In this document: positions 36,398 through 43,744 of the stretch, piece after piece | Layout: every line of letters starts with the position of its first letter | Numbering within the stretch: the first letter of the stretch is position 1 | NCBI GenBank assembly: GCA_942636505.2 | Contig: CALOGB020000009.1 | Span: forward strand, 186,001 to 250,000 | Direction: 5' to 3' | Source: an uncultured bacterium | GTDB taxonomy: Bacteria; Pseudomonadota; Alphaproteobacteria; Sphingomonadales; Sphingomonadaceae | DNA: 64,000 nt | Program-made: the position numbers and the translations under genes | Notes under the pieces: model-generated | Database searches by the model: none | Seen by the model: only the letters and a program-made list of their open reading frames with translations | Told to the model about the DNA's origin: nothing

Positions 36398-36979
36398 ATG
36401 CGCACTCCGTCCCCTCACCTCGTCGGCTCGCGATCGCTTGCCCGCCCTCTCGTCCTGGCGCGGCTTGCCGGTCTGGCGACGCTCGCGTCGATCGCGGGCT
36501 GCGTGCCGCCGCCGCGTGCGGAAGCGCCGCCCCCGCCGCGCACCGTGGCCCCGGCCCCTGCCCCGGAGCCGCGTCCGACACCGATTGCTGCCGACTGGCG
36601 CGACTGGCCGTATTCGCCGGGGACTTGGGTCTATCGCCGCGATGCGCGCGGCTCGATCGCGTTGTTCGGGCCAGCCAATGCCGACGCCTCGCTGACGGTG
36701 CGGTGCGACACGGCGGCGCGCCAGGTCTATCTGTCGCGCGCGGAGAGCACGCCGACGCCGCTGACGATCCGCACGTCGAGCGTGACGCGCGCCGTGTCCG
36801 TACAACCGACCGGGGGCACGCCGCCCTATGTCGCGGCTGCGCTGATGCCGAACGATTCGTTGCTGGAGGCGATGGGGTTCAGTCGCGGGCGGTTCGTCGT
36901 CCAGCAGGCCGGACTGCCGCCGCTCGTCGTGCCCGCCTGGGCCGAGATCGAGCGCGTCACCGAGGATTGCCGCGGCTGA
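36398..36979 (+). CDS. Predicted lipoprotein, 193 residues
   Basis: An unrecognised envelope protein. The N-terminal signal has an extended basic region and hydrophobic core ending in the lipobox Ser-Ile-Ala-Gly-Cys, so it is probably lipidated. A Pro/Ala-rich tether (about 38-62) then leads to a soluble domain that starts Asp-Trp-Arg-Asp-Trp-Pro-Tyr-Ser-Pro-Gly-Thr-Trp and contains a cysteine pair (Val-Arg-Cys-Asp and Glu-Asp-Cys-Arg). ATG 36398 follows a run of alternative ATGs; earlier in-frame codons overlap the PRC gene promoter. The role is unknown. Confidence 0.75.
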   Translation: MRTPSPHLVGSRSLARPLVLARLAGLATLASIAGCVPPPRAEAPPPPRTVAPAPAPEPRPTPIAADWRDWPYSPGTWVYRRDARGSIALFGPANADASLTVRCDTAARQVYLSRAESTPTPLTIRTSSVTRAVSVQPTGGTPPYVAAALMPNDSLLEAMGFSRGRFVVQQAGLPPLVVPAWAEIERVTEDCRG

Positions 36980-37118
36980 TTTCGACCAACTGGCAGTCGT
37001 ACAGGATTGACCGAAAACTTCCATAAAACAAGGCTTGTATCGCAGGCGCGGTCGGCACACATTGGCGTTGCGGTCAGGCTTGGCCGCGTTGTTTCAACAA
37101 GCGAAAGGAGGTGATCCG

Positions 37119-37175
37119 ATGTCTCATGGTTCAGCAGTGAGTTCGGTTCGGTTCGTTCGGGGGACGCACCGCTAA
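37119..37175 (+). CDS. 18-residue peptide frame behind a 15-nt Shine-Dalgarno match
   Basis: ATG at 37119 starts an 18-codon frame, peptide MSHGSAVSSVRFVRGTHR, ending in TAA at 37173. The AGGAGG core lies seven bases ahead of the ATG, the optimal distance, but pairing with 16S rRNA can extend over all 15 bases. Codons are unusual for this GC-rich DNA: TCT, CAT, GGT, TCA, GCA and AGT occur in the first eight. The peptide is basic and Ser/Val-rich. It could be a real small protein, a leader peptide, or a frame whose translation simply holds ribosomes on the RNA. No gene follows on this strand for more than 1 kb. Confidence 0.5.
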   Translation: MSHGSAVSSVRFVRGTHR

Positions 37176-37285
37176 CACCGCCGACATGCGTGGGGAGTAT
37201 CCTCTCCCAGTCAACGCGTGTGTCATAGGATAGGCGGTACGCATGGTCCTCCGGGCTGGAGCTCTCCGGCCGCTGACCATGTCAG

Positions 37286-37327
37286 GAGGCTGTCGGTTCG
37301 TCGGGAGACGATCTGGCAGCCTCTTTT
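37286..37327 (+). terminator. Intrinsic terminator of the small RNA
   Basis: GAGGCTG (37286-37292) pairs with CAGCCTC (37317-37323), with an inner CGTC-GGGA-GACG hairpin, and TTTT follows. TGTCGG at 37291-37296 could instead pair with CCGACA at 37181-37186, which would open the base of this stem. Confidence 0.7.
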
Positions 37328-37396
37328 CGTTTGTGGGTGTTGGTTTGGCGGTGGTGGTTGACCCAAGTGACGTTTGCGACATTGCTTGAGCTAACG

Positions 37397-37477
37397 ATGA
37401 CCGCAATCGTCGAAGCCGCCCTCGCGGCGCCCAGCTGACGTTATTGGCAGGCGCGGGCGAGCGGGTGCTCGCTTTTT
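37397..37477 (+). ncRNA. Possible second small transcript with 13-codon frame and terminator
   Basis: ATG at 37397 opens a 13-codon frame (MTAIVEAALAAPS) to TGA at 37436. A perfect hairpin GCGAGC-GGGT-GCTCGC (37457-37472) with five T residues follows, a convincing terminator. No good ribosome binding site precedes the ATG. TTGACC at 37358 could be a -35 element, but the -10 is poor. The hairpin alone is secure; the transcript is inferred. Confidence 0.35.
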
Positions 37478-37580
37478 CTCTCCCACAAGTCTCCAGTGTC
37501 CTGCTTTTCGGTCGAGGACTAGGCAATCAAACGTGAATCCGGCCAACGCCGAAGCGTCGGAAGTGCACGCCCCACCAGTG

Positions 37581-37665
37581 CCGTCATCCTGACGAAAGTC
37601 AGGATCCAGAGTCGCAAAGGGCTGCACTTTGTAACTCTGGATCCTGACTTTCGTCAGGATGACGG
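37581..37665. repeat. Perfect palindrome of the CATCCTGACGAAAGTCAGGATCCAGA type
   Basis: Two exact inverted arms of 32 nt separated by a 21-nt loop; each arm also contains the mini-hairpin TCCTGACGAAAGTCAGGA. The sequence differs from families A, B and C but has the same two-level organisation. Confidence 0.9.
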
Positions 37666-37754
37666 GAAAGAGGCAGGACTGATTGGCCTGCTTGTGCAAG
37701 CATCTCGATCTGCCACGCGCGCTGCCGCGCCCCGCCCTTGGTCCGTAACTGCCT

Positions 37755-38240
37755 CTACAGGAACGACTTCGCCCGGTTGAGGACGATGCTGCACATCCGC
37801 GTCTTCACCTGCCCGCCGAGATCGTCGAGCGAAAACGCCTGGCCGTTCGGCGCCTGCACTTCGCCTTCCTGTCCCGCGGCATAGCCTGGCGAAGTCTGCA
37901 CGCCCTGTCGCCCGGTCAGACGCTGGAGGATCGACTGCGCGTCGGTGACCGGGGCCTTCGCGCTGCCCGCTCGTGACGCTGCATTCCGCCCGCCCGTTAA
38001 GGCGCCAAGTGCACCGCCTTGCCCGAGCAGATTGTTCTTGAGGCAATAGCCGAGCAACCCGGCAGCATTGCCCGCGCCGATCGATCCGACGTTCGGCAAC
38101 GCGCCACCTAGCAGACCGCCGAGTCCCCCGAGGCTGCCCAGGCCACCCTGAGTCGACGCCGATTGCGGCGCGGTGGTCTGGGCCGAGGCCGTAGTTGCGA
38201 GGGCGAAGGCTGCGACGAGGGCGATTGCGGTCTTGGGCAT
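37755..38240 (-). CDS. DUF2501 family exported protein
   Basis: A 161-residue secreted protein. The signal peptide Met-Pro-Lys-Thr-Ala..Ala-Thr-Thr-Ala-Ser-Ala-Gln (cleavage about residue 21) is followed by a Gly/Leu-rich stretch and the DUF2501 signature Gly-Asn-Ala-Ala-Gly-Leu-Leu-Gly-Tyr-Cys-Leu-Lys-Asn-Asn, later Leu-Gly-Gly-Gln-Val-Lys-Thr-Arg-Met-Cys. The two conserved cysteines may form a disulfide in the periplasm. ATG 38240 is the start; the longer frame lacks a signal. E. coli YjjA is a member; its function is not established to my knowledge. Confidence 0.85.
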   Translation of the reverse strand: MPKTAIALVAAFALATTASAQTTAPQSASTQGGLGSLGGLGGLLGGALPNVGSIGAGNAAGLLGYCLKNNLLGQGGALGALTGGRNAASRAGSAKAPVTDAQSILQRLTGRQGVQTSPGYAAGQEGEVQAPNGQAFSLDDLGGQVKTRMCSIVLNRAKSFL

Positions 38241-38310
38241 GATGAGCGTGCTCCGATAAGGTCGTATTACCAACAGGACTGGCCCGGGTGCGTTCCGAAC
38301 TCGGCTTCGT

Positions 38311-38985
38311 TCAATCGCCTGCAAAGAACGCGTCGACCGATCCACCCTTGGCGCCCAACGCCGCTGCCACCCGTCGGCGGACATCGTAATATACAAGTGC
38401 CGGCGACGCCGGATCGGTCTTGCGAAGGCGTGCGGCCTCCGCGTCCGTCAGGCTGCTCTCGCGCGCGACATGATCCGCATACCCCTCCTGCTGCCAGGTC
38501 GGGAGCATAGCACTGCGCACTTCGCCAAGATGGTTGGCGATCATGATGTGCGTCGTCTCGTGCGCGATCACGCCGGACAGCGTCCGCATACCGCCGATCG
38601 CACGACCGTTCGTCACGCGATCCGCGGCGACGTCGCTGCGGTTGAAGACGATCGCCGAACTAAAGGGCCGGCGGAACGCGAAGGCGCCCGGCGACTGGAT
38701 GGCCAGAAGGAGCCACCGCCAGCCACCGTCCGTCAGGAACAGCGACCGATCGAGCGGCCCGGTGTAGAGCGGACTGGCGCGCAGCAACCCTTCCGCGCGC
38801 GCCAGTTCGCTGGCGATCCGCGGATCGATCGGGCGCTCGGCATAGACGGTGACGGTGCCGATCCGCTGCTCATACGGAAACGCCAGCAACTGCGGCGCGT
38901 AGACGGCTGCGACGGCAAGCAGAAGGAAGATGGCCACGATCCACCGGACGGGCCCCCGCCCCCTTCTACCTGCGCGCGTCGTCAT
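38311..38985 (-). CDS. Membrane-anchored HExxH metallopeptidase-like protein
   Basis: A 224-residue protein with a basic N-terminus and one membrane helix (about 14-36), the rest probably periplasmic. It carries a zinc-peptidase motif His142-Glu143-Thr-Thr-His146 and, 21 residues later, Gln-Gln-Glu167-Gly-Tyr-Ala-Asp-His, the arrangement of gluzincins. I cannot match it to a named peptidase family. It starts inside the stop of the fumarase gene (ATGA at 38982-38985), so the two are co-translated. Cleavage of a periplasmic or envelope target is inference. Confidence 0.78.
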   Translation of the reverse strand: MTTRAGRRGRGPVRWIVAIFLLLAVAAVYAPQLLAFPYEQRIGTVTVYAERPIDPRIASELARAEGLLRASPLYTGPLDRSLFLTDGGWRWLLLAIQSPGAFAFRRPFSSAIVFNRSDVAADRVTNGRAIGGMRTLSGVIAHETTHIMIANHLGEVRSAMLPTWQQEGYADHVARESSLTDAEAARLRKTDPASPALVYYDVRRRVAAALGAKGGSVDAFFAGD

Positions 38986-40499
38986 GCCGGCGTCAGCAAG
39001 CCTTCGCGTGCGATCTTCTCGCGCCACACCAGCGGTGCAAGCTGGTGGACGTTCTCGCCCGCGGAATCGACCGCGACGGTCACCGGGAAGTCGCTGACTT
39101 CGAACTCGTAGATCGCTTCCATCCCGAGATCCGCAAAGCCGACGACCTTCGATCCCTTGATCGCGCGCGCGACCAGATAGGCCGCGCCGCCGACCGCCAT
39201 CAGATACGCCGACTTAGCGTCCGCGATCGCCTTGGTCGCATCGCCCCCGCGCTCCGCCTTGCCGACCATCGCCAGCAGGCCTTGGTCGAGCATCATCCGC
39301 GTGAACTTGTCCATGCGCGTCGCCGTAGTGGGTCCCGCCGGGCCGACAACTTCCTCGCCGACCGGATCGACCGGCCCGACGTAATAGATCACGCGACCCC
39401 TGAAATCGACCGGCAGCGGCTCGCCCGCATCGAGCATGTCCTTGATCCGCTTGTGCGCCGCGTCGCGCCCGGTCAGCATCTTGCCGTTGAGCAGCAGCCG
39501 GTCGCCATGCTTCCAGGTCTGCACGACGTCCGGCGTCAGCGTGTCGAGATCGACGCGGATCGCGGCCTTGTCGGGCGTCCAGTTGACGTCGGGCCATTCC
39601 TCCAGCTTCGGCGCCTCAAGATACACCGGACCCGAGCCGTCGAGCACGAAATGCGCGTGGCGCGTGGCAGCACAGTTCGGGATCATCGCCACCGGCTTCG
39701 ACGCGGCATGCGTCGGCCAGTCGAAGATCTTCACGTCGAGGATGGTCGAAAGCCCGCCCAGCCCCTGCGCACCGATGCCGAGCGCGTTTACCTTGTCATA
39801 GATCTCGATCCGCAGCGCCTCGATGTCGTTCCTGGGGCCCCGCGCCTTCAGTTGTGCCATGTCGATCGAGCCCATCAGCGACTGCTTGGCGAGGATCATC
39901 GACTTTTCCGCGGTGCCGCCAATGCCAATGCCGAGCATCCCCGGCGGGCACCAGCCGGCGCCCATCTGCGGGATCATCTCGAGCACCCAGTCGACGATCG
40001 AATCGCTCGGGTTCATCATCTTGAACTTCGACTTGTTCTCGCTGCCGCCGCCCTTTGCCGCGACGTCGATCGAGACGGTGTTGCCGGGCACCATCTCGAC
40101 ATGCATCACACTCGGCGTGTTGTCCTTGGTGTTGCGGCGGGTGAAGGCGGGATCGGCGAGGATCGACGCGCGCAGCTTGTTCTCGGGGTTGAGATACGCC
40201 TTCCGGACGCCTTCATCGATGACTTCCTGCAACGAGCGCGTCGAGTCGAGGCGGCAATCCTGGCCCCATTTGACGAAGATCGTGACGATGCCGGTATCCT
40301 GGCAGATCGGGCGATGGCCCTCGGCGCACATCCGGCTGTTGGTGAGGATCTGCGCGATCGCATCCTTTGCGGCGGGCGATTGCTCGGCCTCGTACGCGAC
40401 GCCCAGCGCGCGGATATAGTCCATCGGGTGGTAGTAGCTGATGAACTGGAGTGCGTCGGCGACGCTTTCGATCAGGTCGGCTTCGGTGATGACGGTCAT
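38982..40499 (-). CDS. Class I fumarate hydratase (4Fe-4S)
   Basis: A 505-residue iron-sulfur enzyme converting fumarate and malate in the TCA cycle. It has the N-terminal alpha-domain features Ile-Cys-Gln-Asp-Thr-Gly and Lys-Trp-Gly-Gln-Asp, and Gly-Thr-Ala-Glu-Lys, and the C-terminal beta domain with Gly-Pro-Thr-Thr-Ala-Thr-Arg-Met-Asp, as in single-chain FumA/FumB-type enzymes. Cysteines in the Cys-Gln-Asp-Thr-Gly and later Trp-Cys-Pro-Pro and Asn-Cys-Ala-Ala-Thr segments are candidate cluster ligands. The ATG at 40499 fits. It is oxygen-sensitive by family. Confidence 0.94.
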   Translation of the reverse strand: MTVITEADLIESVADALQFISYYHPMDYIRALGVAYEAEQSPAAKDAIAQILTNSRMCAEGHRPICQDTGIVTIFVKWGQDCRLDSTRSLQEVIDEGVRKAYLNPENKLRASILADPAFTRRNTKDNTPSVMHVEMVPGNTVSIDVAAKGGGSENKSKFKMMNPSDSIVDWVLEMIPQMGAGWCPPGMLGIGIGGTAEKSMILAKQSLMGSIDMAQLKARGPRNDIEALRIEIYDKVNALGIGAQGLGGLSTILDVKIFDWPTHAASKPVAMIPNCAATRHAHFVLDGSGPVYLEAPKLEEWPDVNWTPDKAAIRVDLDTLTPDVVQTWKHGDRLLLNGKMLTGRDAAHKRIKDMLDAGEPLPVDFRGRVIYYVGPVDPVGEEVVGPAGPTTATRMDKFTRMMLDQGLLAMVGKAERGGDATKAIADAKSAYLMAVGGAAYLVARAIKGSKVVGFADLGMEAIYEFEVSDFPVTVAVDSAGENVHQLAPLVWREKIAREGLLTPA

Positions 40500-40651
40500 G
40501 CAGCGCCTTTACGGATACAGGTTTGCAGGCGTCTTAGCGGCGATCGTGCGATTTTTGAAGACGGGGTCGTTGCGGTGATCGGCGCGCAAACGGCCAAAGG
40601 TTACGATAAGGTCACACCAACGTGCCCTCGCGTATCCGATGCCCCCAAACG

Positions 40652-40691
40652 GAAAAGGCCGGGATGGCGTTGGCGCCACCCCAACCTTTTC
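40652..40691 (-). terminator. Intrinsic terminator after the repeat-bearing lipoprotein gene
   Basis: On the minus strand AAAAGG-TTGGGGTGGCG-CCAA-CGCCATCCCGG-CCTTTT forms a long GC-rich stem with a T-run just after the stop of the lipoprotein gene. The symmetric A/T flanks mean it could also act in the other direction. Confidence 0.75.
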
Positions 40692-40716
40692 TAGTTATCT
40701 CAAAGCGTTAGTGCGA

Positions 40717-41511
40717 TTACATCGGTGGCGTCAGGCCGTCCTTGCCAACGGCGACCGACTTGGCGCCCTTGGAGTCGGTCGCAACGATCGCGAACAGCTT
40801 CTGGCCCTTCGCGAGGACGGTGCGCTCGGCCGGCTCGAACCGGACGATCGGCGTGCCGACGGGAACGACGACCTGGGCCTTGCCGCCCTTGTACGAGATG
40901 CTCAGCTTGGTCTCGCCGGGCTTGCCTGCGCCGCCGGTAACGGTGCCGTTGGTCATGCCGCTCTGCTGCGCGACCGTGCCATTCGTCATCGCGCTTTGGC
41001 CATCGACCGTACCGTTGGTCATCGCGCTCTGCCCGTCGACGGTGCCGTTGGTCATGGCGCTCGACCCGTTCGTGCCGCCGCCCGCAGCCGCGACTGCGCC
41101 AGGAACATCCCAGGGATAATGACCCTCGCCGGTGCCGCGCATCGCCTCGGGGAAGATCACCAGTTCGACCGCGCGCAGGGCGTCGTCGGGACCGGTCGTC
41201 GCTGTGCCGATGAAGTCGCCGTCCTTGAGCGTCGACAGGTCGGACTTCACCACCCAGGCGAACTTGGTGTTGGCGTCGAGCGGCACGGTGGCCGACTTGC
41301 CGTCATAGGTCTGGACGGTCAGCGCATCGGTGCCGATCGCGGTGATGACGCCGCGGACGCGGTTGACCGCCGGGGTCGCGCTCGCCGCGGCGCTAGTGTT
41401 GCCCATGGCGATGTTTGCGGTCGAGGTGTTCGAGTCCGTCGAAGTCGTCTGGCCACAGCCGCCGAGGACCGCGATTACGCCGCCCAGCAGCATCAGCTTT
41501 TTCGTCAACAT
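40717..41511 (-). CDS. Predicted lipoprotein with four MTNGTV repeats
   Basis: A 264-residue envelope protein. The signal peptide ends in the lipobox Val-Leu-Gly-Gly-Cys (Cys19), followed by a Thr/Ser/Ala-rich tether. About residues 50-115 resemble a small beta-barrel of the DUF5666 sort (Val-Arg-Gly-Val-Ile-Thr-Ala-Ile-Gly-x-x-x-Leu-Thr-Val-Gln). Four 11-residue repeats with the core Met-Thr-Asn-Gly-Thr-Val then lead to a C-terminal beta-rich domain. The function is unknown. Nothing nearby suggests a pathway; it is encoded alone with its own terminator. Confidence 0.8.
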   Translation of the reverse strand: MLTKKLMLLGGVIAVLGGCGQTTSTDSNTSTANIAMGNTSAAASATPAVNRVRGVITAIGTDALTVQTYDGKSATVPLDANTKFAWVVKSDLSTLKDGDFIGTATTGPDDALRAVELVIFPEAMRGTGEGHYPWDVPGAVAAAGGGTNGSSAMTNGTVDGQSAMTNGTVDGQSAMTNGTVAQQSGMTNGTVTGGAGKPGETKLSISYKGGKAQVVVPVGTPIVRFEPAERTVLAKGQKLFAIVATDSKGAKSVAVGKDGLTPPM

Positions 41512-41728
41512 CGCAGTAAATCCTTCACAATATCAAAGCGTAGCGCCGAGAGGGCACCGGCGATCGGTTCGCAGCCGGCCATGGTGGTATGGTCGCAGCA
41601 CCTCAACGCCGGAAGGGGCAATCGGTCGCATCGCATGGACAGGGTTGGCGGCTCCATTCCTGGGCATTCGGTCGCCAGCAGGCCGACTTCGGCTTTCCGC
41701 GCGGCGCTGCCCCGCCTAGAATGGGCCG

Positions 41729-42427
41729 ATGCAGGATATCAGAAACATCGTCGTCCTGACGGGCGCAGGGATCTCGGCGGAAAGCGGGATCGCGACGTTT
41801 CGCGGGCCGGGCGGCTTGTGGGAGGGGCACCGGGTCGAGGACGTCTGCACCCCCGAAGCGCTCGCGGCGGATCCGGAATTGGTGCACCGGTTCTACGATC
41901 TGCGGCGCGCGGCTTTGGCGACGGTCGAGCCCAACGCCGCGCACCACGCGCTGGCGCGGCTGGATGCGGCTTGGGCGGGCGAGCTGCTGATCGTCACGCA
42001 GAATGTCGACGACCTGCACGAGCGGGCGGGGGCGACGCGGATGCTGCATATGCATGGCGAGTTGTTGTCGGCCTTGTGTGCCGTTTGTGGGGCGCGTGAG
42101 CCTTGTTCGGGGGCGTTGCCGGAGGGGGCGGTGTGCGGCGCGTGCGGGTCCGCGGCGTTGCGGCCGGACATCGTGTTCTTTGGGGAGATGCCGTACCAGA
42201 TGGAGCGGATCGAGGCGGCGTTGGCGAAGGCCGATCTGTTCGTTTCGATCGGGACTTCGGGCGCTGTGTATCCGGCGGCGGGGTTTGTGCAGACCGCGGC
42301 GTATCATGGGGCAAGGACGCTAGAGTTGAATCTGGATCCTTCGATGGGGAGCGTGTTTTTCGAGCGGACGCGGATTGGCGCGGCGGGGGTGCTGGTGCCG
42401 GCCTGGGTGGAGGAGATGCTGGCCTAA
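41729..42427 (+). CDS. cobB: NAD-dependent protein deacylase, sirtuin class III
   Basis: A 232-residue Sir2 enzyme that removes acyl groups from lysine with NAD+. NAD motif Thr-Gly-Ala-Gly-Ile-Ser-Ala-Glu-Ser-Gly-Ile, Thr-Gln-Asn-Val-Asp, catalytic His in Met-His-Gly-Glu, and the zinc cysteines Cys-Ala-Val-Cys and Cys-Gly-Ala-Cys are present. Tyr56-x-x-Arg59 is the signature of sirtuins that accept acidic acyl groups (succinyl, malonyl). The ATG at 41729 fits. Convergent with era, separated by a repeat pair. Confidence 0.92.
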   Translation: MQDIRNIVVLTGAGISAESGIATFRGPGGLWEGHRVEDVCTPEALAADPELVHRFYDLRRAALATVEPNAAHHALARLDAAWAGELLIVTQNVDDLHERAGATRMLHMHGELLSALCAVCGAREPCSGALPEGAVCGACGSAALRPDIVFFGEMPYQMERIEAALAKADLFVSIGTSGAVYPAAGFVQTAAYHGARTLELNLDPSMGSVFFERTRIGAAGVLVPAWVEEMLA

Positions 42428-42468
42428 ACTTGTTCCCCCGCTTAAGCGGACGCTACGCCACACCGCTT

Positions 42469-42572
42469 CCCCCCCGGCGAAGGCCGGGGTCCAATTGGAG
42501 AGGTTGCAGTAACGATGCGCCGGCCACCATTATGGGCGTCCCCCAATTGGGCCCCGGCCTTCGCCGGGGTGG
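42469..42572. repeat. Family B palindromic repeat
   Basis: Forward copy with GAAGG/CCTTC arms and core start GGAGAGGTTGCAGTAACG. One arm base differs (GGGGTCC), leaving a G-T type pair. A half-length A-like piece (CCCCCGCTTAAGCGG) lies just before it at 42430-42450. Confidence 0.88.
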
Positions 42573-42616
42573 TGGTGGGTTTGGGACTTCTGCGTGCCTC
42601 GTGGACGACGGAAGAT

Positions 42617-42671
42617 TGTTCTCCCGCGAAGGCGGGAGTCCAGGCTGGGCCCCCGCCTTCGCGGGGGGACA
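42617..42671. repeat. Family A palindromic repeat paired with the B element
   Basis: 55 bp, 44 nt after the B element. Mini-hairpins CTCCCGCGAAGGCGGGAG and CCCCCGCCTTCGCGGGGG again vary independently of each other. Confidence 0.88.
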
Positions 42672-42686
42672 GTCTTTGAGTGAGAG

Positions 42687-43637
42687 TCAGTCGACCCAGT
42701 CGAGGCCCATGTCGCGATAGACTTCGCGGTCTTCGTCCCAGCCTGGCTTCACCTTTACGTGGAGGTACAGGTGGACGGGCTTGCCGGTGATCGAGGCGAG
42801 TTCGATGCGGGAGCGGGCGCCGATTTCCTTGATGCGGACGCCGCCCTTGCCGAGCACGATCGCGCGCTGGGTGGGACGCTCGACGAGGATCTGCTGGTGG
42901 ATTTCCAGTGAGCCGTCCTGGCGTTCGATATACTGCTCGGTCTCGATCGTGCTCGCATAGGGGAGCTCGGCGTGGAGCTGGAGGTACAGCTGCTCGCGCG
43001 TGACTTCCGATGCCAGTGCGCGCTCGGTCGAGTCGGAGACCTGGTCCTCGGGGTAGTGCCACGGACCTTCTGGCATCGCCTTGGCGAGCTGCGTCTTGAA
43101 GTGTGCGAGGCCGTCGCCGGTGCCGGCGCTGATGAAGAACGTTTCTGCGAACGGGAGCAGCGCGTTAAGTTTCTCGGCGTGGATCAGCAGCTTGGTCTTG
43201 TCGGCGAGATCGACCTTGTTGAGGATCAGCCAGATCGGCTCGGTGCGGCCGACCAGCGACTCGACGATCGTCGTGACCTTGCCGCCGATGCCGCCCTTGG
43301 CATCGACCACCAGCGCGATGATGTCGGAGCCTTCCGCGCCACCCCAGGCGGCGGCGACCATCGCGCGGTCGAAGCGGCGCTTTGGCTCGAAGATGCCGGG
43401 GGTGTCGACGAGCAGGACCTGCGTGTCGCCTTCGATCGCGACGCCCATCAGCTTGGCGCGCGTCGTCTGCGCCTTGGGGCTGACGATCGCGACCTTCTGG
43501 CCGACGAGCGCATTGACGAGCGTCGACTTGCCGGCGTTCGGCGCGCCGACGATGGCGACCAGGCCGCAATGCTTGGGGGCGCTCTGGGAGGCGTCTTGCG
43601 GGGGGGCAGGAAATTCAGGGGTAGTAGGTTCGGTCAC
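42687..43637 (-). CDS. era: GTPase Era
   Basis: A 316-residue ribosome-assembly GTPase that binds the 3' end of 16S rRNA. G1 is Gly-Ala-Pro-Asn-Ala-Gly-Lys-Ser-Thr, G3 Asp-Thr-Pro-Gly, G4 Asn-Lys-Val-Asp; the C-terminal KH domain shows Ile-Val-Leu-Gly-Lys-Gly-Gly-x-x-Ile-Lys-x-Ile-Gly. An N-terminal Pro-rich extension of about 22 residues precedes the G domain. It lies downstream of rnc and lepB on the same strand, a standard order, though here a 285-bp spacer with a long inverted repeat intervenes. Confidence 0.96.
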   Translation of the reverse strand: MTEPTTPEFPAPPQDASQSAPKHCGLVAIVGAPNAGKSTLVNALVGQKVAIVSPKAQTTRAKLMGVAIEGDTQVLLVDTPGIFEPKRRFDRAMVAAAWGGAEGSDIIALVVDAKGGIGGKVTTIVESLVGRTEPIWLILNKVDLADKTKLLIHAEKLNALLPFAETFFISAGTGDGLAHFKTQLAKAMPEGPWHYPEDQVSDSTERALASEVTREQLYLQLHAELPYASTIETEQYIERQDGSLEIHQQILVERPTQRAIVLGKGGVRIKEIGARSRIELASITGKPVHLYLHVKVKPGWDEDREVYRDMGLDWVD

Positions 43638-43744
43638 TTAGGCTCTTTTCGGCATCGGGATATTCGAGGCGGGTCATACAGGTAAAACGCTGTCGCGTCA
43701 TTCCCGCCAAACTACGGCCCGTCGTTGCGTCCTGCGCAGTTCAA

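Larger units (their letters stand above)
37103..37327 (+). ncRNA. Candidate small structured RNA with extreme Shine-Dalgarno sequence
   Basis: Transcription from somewhere before 37103 to the terminator would give an RNA of about 230-260 nt. Its 5' part carries GAAAGGAGGTGATCC (37103-37117), complementary over 15 nt to the 3' end of 16S rRNA, and an 18-codon frame. Downstream, GCGTGGGGAG pairs with CTCCC..ACGC (hairpin near 37188-37217), CATGGTC (37242-37248) pairs with GACCATG (37275-37281), and a terminator closes the unit. ACCGCC/GGCGGT and ATGCGT/ACGCAT could form crossing pairs, so a pseudoknot or alternative folds are possible. I do not recognise the RNA family. Confidence 0.6.
36980..37754. 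other. 775-bp gene-poor region with small transcripts and a palindrome
   Basis: No conventional protein gene fits here. The region holds the small RNA/18-codon frame (37103-37327), a second possible small transcript ending in a terminator (37397-37477) and a long perfect palindrome (37581-37665). The first 120 bases are moderately AT-rich (AAAACTTCCATAAAACAAGG) and probably contain the promoter of the small RNA, though no convincing -35/-10 pair can be fixed. Confidence 0.6.

Noticed and set aside
37103..37121. Remnant of a 16S rRNA gene on the minus strand
   Set aside because: Only the 15 bases matching the anti-Shine-Dalgarno end agree; the bases that should precede it in 16S rRNA do not match, and an ATG stands at the proper distance on the plus strand.
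37131..37526. 131-codon minus-strand frame in the gene-poor region
   Set aside because: It crosses the hairpins of the small RNA antisense, is Arg/Pro/Thr-rich without domain features, and has no ribosome binding site.
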